Source: Nitrospirota bacterium (GTDB taxonomy: Bacteria > Nitrospirota > Nitrospiria > Nitrospirales > UBA8639). From it: a stretch of DNA of 5,537 nt. How positions within the stretch are numbered: position 1 is the first letter of the stretch; every line of letters starts with the position of its first letter. Positions 1 through 4,652 of this stretch are shown in pieces. The position numbers and the translations under genes are program-made. The stretch is taken from positions 1 to 5,537 of the forward strand of contig QIDY01000229.1 in assembly GCA_003228495.1 (NCBI GenBank), given 5' to 3'. Under the pieces are notes generated by a model. That model did not search any database. It saw only the letters and a program-made list of their open reading frames with translations, and was not told the DNA's origin.

Positions 1-584
1 AACACCTGTGGGATGTGCTAAAGGAATTCGATCACAAAAATCTGAACTTAGACACGACCTATTTCCATGATCGGATTCCCACTTCCGAAAACGTGGCCTG
101 GACCCTGTGGGAATTATTAGCGAAACACCCTCAATTACCGGCACTCGAGAAAATTCGTCTCTATGAAGATGATACCCTTTATGCCGAAGTGAACAAGGAA
201 TTTGTTCAACCGCAGTCTTCTTCATCAACAAATACCGCGCTCATTGGTCGTCGATATCGCTTCGCAGCTGTGCATCAATCAGAACAAGGATCCTCTCGTG
301 GACATCTGTACGAACTGTGGGTGTCCATCAAAGGCATCATTCCTCACGATTCCGGACAGATTATCAACCTCCCGGTTCTGGACAAGATCGTCAATCAGGA
401 AATTCTGCAGCGATGGGCACAAAAAAACATCAGTCATGATCACCTTTTTCCCCATGCTCCTATCACTGATATCTCTCTTGCCAAACGATGCTGGTCCCTT
501 CTTAAACCTCATTTTTCCACACCCCCTCTTCATCAAGTGGCCCTGAGCCAACACCCCGAAACCTTCGTCACATTTTCGGAATAA
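1..584 (+). CDS. Tandem-domain 6-pyruvoyl-tetrahydropterin synthase / 6-carboxytetrahydropterin synthase-like protein, 5'-truncated
   Basis: The frame (codons from position 3) is open to the left edge, so the start lies outside the window; the GTG at 15 reads as an internal Val. Numbering that Val as 1, residues 6-11 are DHKNLN, residues 22-26 PTSEN and residues 48-59 a strand with the Tyr-Glu pair (Y50, E51). These are the C-terminal signatures of the PTPS/QueD T-fold: the catalytic-triad Asp-His, and glutamates that anchor the pterin ring. A second T-fold copy begins near residue 79 (RRYRFAAVHQ) and runs through a GHLYELWVSIKG strand to the end. Family enzymes act in the cytoplasm on 7,8-dihydroneopterin triphosphate, in the queuosine, biopterin or folate routes; which route applies here cannot be told. 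The second copy lacks the usual Cys, the first His of the HGH zinc pair and the pterin-binding Glu, so it is probably structural. The neighbouring genes are convergent and unrelated. Family assignment is confident; substrate is not. Confidence 0.8.
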   Translation, partial: HLWDVLKEFDHKNLNLDTTYFHDRIPTSENVAWTLWELLAKHPQLPALEKIRLYEDDTLYAEVNKEFVQPQSSSSTNTALIGRRYRFAAVHQSEQGSSRGHLYELWVSIKGIIPHDSGQIINLPVLDKIVNQEILQRWAQKNISHDHLFPHAPITDISLAKRCWSLLKPHFSTPPLHQVALSQHPETFVTFSE

Positions 585-661
585 ACCAATCCATCTCCGA
601 CAGACAAACATCCGAGACACGAGAACGCAATAAATTGGCTAAGATATGCGGAAAAATTTAG

Positions 662-1000
662 TTAAATGTTTTGAGAAAAATGCTGTGCAATTAGTGCGAC
701 TAACTTAGCAGATTCGAGTTTGCCTTCTTTTGTATCCAAGAGGGTACCATTGGAAAAGAAGTGGGTGGTGGGGTAGGTTTCGAAGTTGTGCTGTTTTTTG
801 ATGCTTCGACATTTACCAGGGACATGCATTTTGGCTTTGCCAAATCGCACATGCGTATGGCCTTTTGCCATATCTTCAAGAATAGGGTCATAGGCCTTGC
901 AGGGTTCGCAAGTGGCAATTCCATAGGCCACGATAGCCGCTGGGGCTTGCGTAAAGTCTTCGTAGTTTTCATCATTCACATTTTCAACTATCCCTGACAT
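662..1000 (-). CDS. Thioredoxin-family protein with CEPC active site
   Basis: This is a 112-residue cytoplasmic thioredoxin-fold protein without a signal peptide. The redox motif is C31-E-P-C34 followed by Lys35, and Y76-P77-T78 is the cis-proline loop that packs against the active site; length and motif spacing match classical thioredoxins (about 105-110 residues). It departs from E. coli thioredoxin at several core positions: the buried Asp26 is Ala25, Trp28 is Gly27, Trp31 is Thr30 and Gly33 is Glu32. An extra Cys64 lies in the middle of the protein. The start at 1000 is chosen because AAGGAG stands 5 bases upstream; the longer reading to 1075 would translate through the terminator hairpin at 1032-1072. 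It lies 87 bases downstream of a peroxiredoxin on the same strand, so a role as its electron donor is a reasonable inference. It could instead be a general disulfide reductase with an altered redox potential. Confidence 0.85.
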   Translation of the reverse strand: MSGIVENVNDENYEDFTQAPAAIVAYGIATCEPCKAYDPILEDMAKGHTHVRFGKAKMHVPGKCRSIKKQHNFETYPTTHFFSNGTLLDTKEGKLESAKLVALIAQHFSQNI

Positions 1001-1005
1001 ATTCA

Positions 1006-1011
1006 CTCCTT
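1006..1011 (-). promoter_or_regulatory. Ribosome binding site of the thioredoxin gene
   Basis: The minus strand reads AAGGAG, five bases before the ATG at 1000. This decides the start: the in-frame upstream ATG at 1075 has no comparable site, and its extra 25 residues fall on the terminator stem-loop. Confidence 0.75.
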
Positions 1012-1023
1012 TTTCAAGGCCCC

Positions 1024-1053
1024 CATATAGAAAAACCCGAAGAGGAGCGTAAA
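1024..1053 (-). promoter_or_regulatory. Possible thioredoxin promoter overlapping the terminator
   Basis: On the minus strand TTTACG (1053-1048, four of six consensus -35 bases) is followed after 18 bases by TATATG (1029-1024, four of six consensus -10 bases). The transcript would start about 20 bases before the ATG. The -35 element sits in the loop of the preceding terminator and the spacer is its 3' arm, which would give the thioredoxin its own transcription despite the terminator. Both hexamers are weak matches, so this is tentative. Confidence 0.3.
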
Positions 1054-1072
1054 TCAGTCCTCTTCGGGTTTT
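1032..1072 (-). terminator. Rho-independent terminator of the peroxiredoxin gene
   Basis: Arms 1032-1046 and 1058-1072 are perfect 15-base inverted repeats around an 11-base loop. The core is an 11-bp GC-containing stem (CCCGAAGAGGA on the plus strand) flanked by an A-tract on the left and a T-tract on the right, so it could work in both directions. On the minus strand it starts about 15 bases past the peroxiredoxin stop codon and ends in a run of five T, which makes it the natural end of that transcript. Any thioredoxin expression would then come from readthrough or its own promoter. Confidence 0.9.
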
Positions 1073-1087
1073 CATAACACAAAATAA

Positions 1088-1558
1088 TTAGCCTATTTTT
1101 TTTAAGGCTTCCAGAATTTCTTTATCATCCCGTGCGACTTTGATCTCTTGAACTTTGGCATAAGCCACCTTTCCGTTTTTGTCCACAATGACGGTTGCTC
1201 GTTTCGAGCAATTCAGCGGCTCAAAATACAACCCATAGGACTTTGACACGGTCCGGTGCATATCGGCCAATAATTTGTGCTTCAGCTCCAAGGAATCAGC
1301 CCAGGCTTTGTGCGAAAAGAAACTATCGCAGCTAATACCCATGATCTCCGCGTTGGCAGACTCAAAACTTGGGAAATCATCGGTCAGACATTTATTTTCT
1401 CCGGTACAGACAGGACTCCAATCCAATGGATAAAACGCCAGCACCACATTTTTTTTACCCCGGTAATCACTGAGTTTAATATCGTTTTGATCCTGATCTT
1501 TTAAGGTAAAATCTGGGGCTTCATCTCCGGCCTTAATTTCTGCAGCAACATCTGACAT
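1088..1558 (-). CDS. Peroxiredoxin, AhpE/BCP-like (AhpC-TSA family)
   Basis: This complete 156-residue cytoplasmic thiol peroxidase reduces hydrogen peroxide and organic hydroperoxides. Residues 11-19 (GDEAPDFTL) are the typical N-terminal strand. The peroxidatic site is P44-L-D-W-S48-P-V-C51, fitting the family motif PxxxT/SxxC, and Arg120 is the conserved catalytic arginine. The segment with H83-K-A-W86 and the compact length resemble the AhpE-like subgroup. Further cysteines are C57, C77 and C117; C57, six residues after C51, is a candidate resolving cysteine, though BCP enzymes usually place it five after. The ATG at 1558 is supported by AGGAGG nine bases upstream. A strong terminator follows, then a same-strand thioredoxin that may recycle it. 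The gene is divergent from the PBP1A gene. The family is certain; whether it works as a 1-Cys or atypical 2-Cys enzyme cannot be settled by reading. Confidence 0.93.
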   Translation of the reverse strand: MSDVAAEIKAGDEAPDFTLKDQDQNDIKLSDYRGKKNVVLAFYPLDWSPVCTGENKCLTDDFPSFESANAEIMGISCDSFFSHKAWADSLELKHKLLADMHRTVSKSYGLYFEPLNCSKRATVIVDKNGKVAYAKVQEIKVARDDKEILEALKKIG

Positions 1559-1860
1559 GTTCTATCTCCTCCTTGTTGATAAAGTATAAGGAAAATCCTT
1601 AGGGTTCCTTGGTCGTACCACGAGGTGAAAAAGTTTGTCAATCTGCACAAAAGACCTATGGAATCGCCCATTTGGGCTTCAAGCCATTATTAATTTTTTG
1701 CTTCTCCGGCACCCTCCTCATAAATTTTTTTGTGCGCCACCAGGCTAGTTGGTCACCTTGTGTTTTACTCAATCTCGGGGTATCGTAAATTGAAGGTCAT
1801 GAATTCATTACCTCTCCTGGTCCCACACCACCTTTTCAAGGACATGGCTGTCTTTCCTTC
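1559..1860. other. Divergent intergenic region between the peroxiredoxin and PBP1A genes
   Basis: About 300 bases with no credible gene beyond a six-codon mini-ORF at its right end. The left part holds the peroxiredoxin ribosome binding site (AGGAGG, 1568-1573) and promoter-like boxes. The middle holds two overlapping small dyads, GCCCATTTGGGC (1666-1677) and GGGCTTCAAGCC (1674-1685), followed by an AT-rich stretch. For the rightward gene the best promoter-like pair is TTGTGT (1758-1763) and TATCGT (1781-1786) with 17-base spacing, both poor matches. I cannot assign the PBP1A promoter with confidence. Confidence 0.5.
1583..1641 (-). promoter_or_regulatory. Candidate promoter elements of the peroxiredoxin gene
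   Basis: Two elements are visible on the minus strand. TATACT (1588-1583, five of six consensus -10 bases) would give a leader of about 20 bases, but has no good -35 box 16-18 bases upstream. A perfect TTGACA (1641-1636) lies further upstream, with only a weak TACGAC as its -10 partner at 18-base spacing. A small AAGGA/TCCTT dyad (1588-1600) abuts the TATACT box. A good -10 without a -35 would suit activator-dependent stress control, but I recognise no known operator. Confidence 0.35.
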
Positions 1861-1864
1861 ATGA
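1844..1864 (+). CDS. Possible six-codon leader ORF coupled to the PBP1A start
   Basis: ATG at 1844 opens a six-codon frame (MAVFPS) whose TGA at 1862-1864 overlaps the PBP1A ATG at 1861 as ATGA, the classic arrangement for translational coupling. AAGGA (1838-1842) stands just ahead of it, but only one base from the ATG, which is short for a Shine-Dalgarno site. The PBP1A ATG itself has no ribosome binding site of its own. It could be chance; the main support is the overlap plus that absence. Confidence 0.25.
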   Translation: MAVFPS

Positions 1865-4245
1865 ATATATCAGGGCTCAAAACCTGGTCTCGGGTTCGAA
1901 TTCTTCTGGTTAGCTCCTTGATCCTTGTGTGTATAGGGAGCGGAACGGCTATTGGCATTATTTGGGTGGCCACGCGTGATCTGCCAACCTTCGATTCTTT
2001 TCAAGACTATCAGCCAAGCTTGGTGTCCAGAGTGTATGCCGATAACGGAGAAATCATTGGACAATTCTTTATTGAACGACGTCTCTATACCCCTATTGAT
2101 CAAATCCCTAAAGCCCTGACTCAAGCTGTCATCGCCGTGGAGGACACTCGATTCCTGGAACATCCCGGGCTGGACATTGTAGGAATCGCCCGCGCCGCAT
2201 GGACAAATCTTAAAAGAGGTGGACGCTTTCAGGGCGCCAGTACCATTACACAACAATTGGCCCGCGCACTCTTTCTTTCTCCGGAACGGACCTATAAACG
2301 GAAAATTAAAGAACTTATTTTGGCGATAAAAATGGAATGGGTCCTGACGAAGGATCAGATTCTCGAAATGTACCTCAATCAAATCTATTTCGGTCACGGC
2401 GCCTATGGGATTGCCGCAGCGACCCTCACGTACTTCGATAAAAGTGTCACTGAACTTAGCCTTCCTGAAGCCGCGTTTTTAGCGGGGCTGCCGAAAGCAC
2501 CCAATACCTATTCCCCGTACCGTAACCCGGATTTGGCGAAAGCTCGAAAGGAGCTTGTCTTAGGTCGAATGATCGAAGCGGGGTTTATCTCGGAGGAAGA
2601 GGCTCAAACAGCCATGGGCGCAACATTGAATTACCACCGTCAGTACATCGAACCGATTGCGTCCTATTTCATCGAAGAAGTCCGCCAACATCTAGTAAAA
2701 CGATATGGGGAATCACTCGTCTATAAAGGCGGGCTGCAGATCTACACCACAGTAAACATTGCAATGCAAAAACTTGCCGAAAAAAGCCTGCAACAAGGCC
2801 TGCGCCAAGTGGATAAACGTCAGGGGTGGCGTGGACCTGTTGGACATGTGGAATACAACAAAGACTTTGTGCCTCCAGAAGAGTACCCGGAATTACGAAA
2901 TCCTCAAGCAGCCCTGGTGCGTGGCCTCTATCGAGCCATCGTCACAAAAGTGACGAAACAGTTGGCACAAATTCTTGTTGGCAATACGTATAAAGGGACC
3001 ATCGCACTGGAAGATATGAAATGGGCCCAACGCCGTTTAAAAAATGTGAAAGATGTCGGGACGGCTGTTATTCGTAAAGAAGCCACTCCGCGCCACATAC
3101 TCAAGATTGGTGATATTATTGAAGTCCTGCCGAAAAAGGGCAATCTTGAATTAGGCATCTTTGTCTTAGAACAGACTCCGCTGGTAGAAGGTTCGTTGTT
3201 GGCAGTTGATCCCCGGACAGGTGCCGTTCAAGCCATGGCTGGAGGCTATGATTTTACTCGCAGTCAATTCAACCGTGCCGTCGCGGCGCGACGACAACCC
3301 GGCTCGGCGTTCAAGCCTCTCATTTATGCCACGGCCCTTCAACAAGGATTCACTCCCGCAACATTGATTTTGGATGCTCCCGTCGTCTACAAAGATGAAG
3401 AGCTGGATCGAGTCTGGAAACCTGAAAATTATGAAAAGCGATTCTATGGAACCATTTCCTTACGCGAGGCCCTCCGCCATTCGCGGAACGCTGCCACGGT
3501 CCGCCTTCTTGAACAAATTGGCGTCCCCGAAGTCGTGAATGTGGCCAGCCAATTAGGCATCCAAAGCCCACTCACTCAAGATCTGTCTCTGGCCCTCGGA
3601 TCCTCAAGTGTGACGCTCCAGGAGCTCACCTCCGCCTATGGGGTGTTTGCCAACCACGGCATGTGGCTACGACCGTATCAAATTACGCTTGTCAAAAATC
3701 TTAAAGGGGAAATCCTTGAACAACACCTGTTTGAACCTCGACAAGCCATGACACAGGAAAATGCCTATTTGACGACCAACATGTTAATGGATGTCATCCA
3801 AAGCGGAACAGGACGTCGGGCGAAAAAAATCGGACGCCCCTTGGCAGGGAAAACCGGAACGACGAATGGGTACAACGATGCCTGGTTTGTCGGCTATGCA
3901 CCAAATTTGGCAACAGGCGTGTGGGTAGGATTTGATTCTGTCCGAACCTTAGGAAAATTGGAATCCGGGGCTCATGCCGCCCTTCCCATCTGGACGCAAT
4001 TTATGGGACAGGCGCTTCACAATGTGCCGGTCATGACGTTTACGATCCCGGAAGGAATTCAATTCGCCCAGGTAGATACGAAAACCGGGAACCTCCCAAC
4101 AAAGACCAGCCGCCACATTAGCACAGAAGTTTTTCGAAAAGGCACCGAACCGGAGAAAGCACCACCTCCAAAAGCCAACCCAATGGACTTCTTTGAATTT
4201 GATCGGATGAACTCCGGATCTTCCAGCCAACTCTCCTCGTTCTAG
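1861..4245 (+). CDS. mrcA: Penicillin-binding protein 1A, bifunctional class A (glycosyltransferase 51 / transpeptidase)
   Basis: A complete 794-residue inner-membrane enzyme facing the periplasm, which polymerises lipid II into glycan strands and crosslinks the peptides. Residues about 13-37 form the single N-terminal membrane anchor. The GT51 domain (about 60-235) shows E94-D-T-R-F with H101-P-G-L-D (catalytic Glu94), GASTITQQLAR (125-135), RKIKE (147-151, second Glu), ILEMYLNQIYFGHGAYG (167-183) and the R-K-E-L-V-L segment near 229. Residues about 320-430 fit the OB-like insert of PBP1A. The transpeptidase has S482-A-F-K485 (acylated Ser482), S541-R-N543 and K664-T-G-T667, all intact. The tail (about 764-794) is rich in Pro and Ser and looks disordered. 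Length matches PBP1A rather than PBP1B or PBP1C. No ATG, GTG or TTG lies in frame between the stop at 1786 and 1861, so the start is firm despite lacking a ribosome binding site. It stands alone between divergent and convergent neighbours. Confidence 0.95.
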   Translation: MNISGLKTWSRVRILLVSSLILVCIGSGTAIGIIWVATRDLPTFDSFQDYQPSLVSRVYADNGEIIGQFFIERRLYTPIDQIPKALTQAVIAVEDTRFLEHPGLDIVGIARAAWTNLKRGGRFQGASTITQQLARALFLSPERTYKRKIKELILAIKMEWVLTKDQILEMYLNQIYFGHGAYGIAAATLTYFDKSVTELSLPEAAFLAGLPKAPNTYSPYRNPDLAKARKELVLGRMIEAGFISEEEAQTAMGATLNYHRQYIEPIASYFIEEVRQHLVKRYGESLVYKGGLQIYTTVNIAMQKLAEKSLQQGLRQVDKRQGWRGPVGHVEYNKDFVPPEEYPELRNPQAALVRGLYRAIVTKVTKQLAQILVGNTYKGTIALEDMKWAQRRLKNVKDVGTAVIRKEATPRHILKIGDIIEVLPKKGNLELGIFVLEQTPLVEGSLLAVDPRTGAVQAMAGGYDFTRSQFNRAVAARRQPGSAFKPLIYATALQQGFTPATLILDAPVVYKDEELDRVWKPENYEKRFYGTISLREALRHSRNAATVRLLEQIGVPEVVNVASQLGIQSPLTQDLSLALGSSSVTLQELTSAYGVFANHGMWLRPYQITLVKNLKGEILEQHLFEPRQAMTQENAYLTTNMLMDVIQSGTGRRAKKIGRPLAGKTGTTNGYNDAWFVGYAPNLATGVWVGFDSVRTLGKLESGAHAALPIWTQFMGQALHNVPVMTFTIPEGIQFAQVDTKTGNLPTKTSRHISTEVFRKGTEPEKAPPPKANPMDFFEFDRMNSGSSSQLSSF

Positions 4246-4264
4246 AAGACTGTCCGAGAGTAGG

Positions 4265-4302
4265 ATCTGTCACGAGATAGTGTCGATTTGAGACAGATTT
4301 TT
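4265..4302 (+). terminator. Probable intrinsic terminator after the PBP1A gene
   Basis: ATCTGTC (4265-4271) and GACAGAT (4292-4298) form a 7-bp stem, with a possible inner CGA/TCG helix in the 20-base loop, followed by a run of five T (4298-4302). It begins 19 bases past the stop codon. The stem is short and the loop large, so termination is likely to be modest. Confidence 0.45.
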
Positions 4303-4309
4303 CGATCGT

Positions 4310-4391
4310 TTAAGGAGTAAGAATCAAGAAGGGACTTGCCTCCTCTGCTCTCTGGCTTCTCACTCCTTACTCCTCACTTTTGACTTTTTAC
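4310..4391. repeat. Heptanucleotide tandem repeat with inverted partial copy (hairpin-forming)
   Basis: From 4357 to 4391 the plus strand is five consecutive heptamers of consensus TYYTNAC, for example TTCTCAC (4357-4363) and TCCTTAC (4364-4370). Two more units lie in inverted orientation at 4310-4323, matching 4357-4370 at 12 of 14 bases and 4364-4377 at 11 of 14. RNA from either strand could therefore fold in two alternative registers around a loop of roughly 33-40 bases. The array sits between convergent genes, and its last unit covers the iscX stop codon. It may help end transcription, or may be a dispersed short tandem repeat of the kind known from some cyanobacteria. Confidence 0.65.
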
Positions 4392-4606
4392 CCCTTGGCA
4401 TCTTGGTATTCTTCATACCAAGCCATTTGAATCGCCTCAAGCTTTTTTTCATTCGACTCTTGAGGGTCCCCCTTGAAATCGGGCAATGCGATAATCCAAG
4501 CATATAAATCGGTAAATCGTACGGTCAACGGATCTAAATCCGGATGTTCTTCTTGTAACCGAATACCAATGTCTTCGGCATCCGCCCACGTTAAATCTTG
4601 CGCCAT
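4388..4606 (-). CDS. iscX: IscX, small acidic Fe-S cluster assembly protein
   Basis: A 72-residue soluble protein (E. coli IscX has 66) with the family hallmarks in order: L5-T-W-A-D near the start, I13-G, H21-P-D-L-D-P26, V29-R-F-T-D33, W37, D43-F, D47-P-Q-E-S-N52-E-K and L56-E-A-I. These match E. coli IscX (YfhJ) almost position for position. IscX binds the cysteine desulfurase IscS, and iron, at an acidic face and modulates Fe-S assembly on IscU. The ATG at 4606 is preceded by AAGGGGA with 5-base spacing. A TTG at 4663 would add 19 residues but overlaps the hscA stop and has no such support. It lies 46 bases downstream of hscA on the same strand, as expected for the distal end of an isc operon; the ferredoxin gene that separates them in E. 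coli is absent here. The identification is firm. Confidence 0.95.
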   Translation of the reverse strand: MAQDLTWADAEDIGIRLQEEHPDLDPLTVRFTDLYAWIIALPDFKGDPQESNEKKLEAIQMAWYEEYQDAKG

Positions 4607-4652
4607 GATATCCCCTTGGTTTTTATGACGTTTGCGTTCAATCAGCTGACCA

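Noticed and set aside
15..17. GTG at 15 as the start of the pterin-synthase gene
   Set aside because: The frame continues upstream to the window edge and the protein would begin in the middle of a T-fold domain, just before the DHKNLN motif. It is a truncated gene.
585..661. A terminator between the convergent pterin-synthase and thioredoxin genes
   Set aside because: Only an AT-only dyad near 657-668 and a CCAAT/ATTGG pair over 40 bases apart are visible; neither makes a convincing stem.
1001..1075. A 25-residue N-terminal extension of the thioredoxin frame, starting at 1075
   Set aside because: It would translate through the terminator stem-loop at 1032-1072 and has no ribosome binding site, while the ATG at 1000 has AAGGAG at good spacing.
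1666..1700. GCCCATTTGGGC plus the following T-rich stretch as a terminator
   Set aside because: The stem is only 4 bp and the T-run lies about 15 bases past it. No rightward gene ends here to need one.
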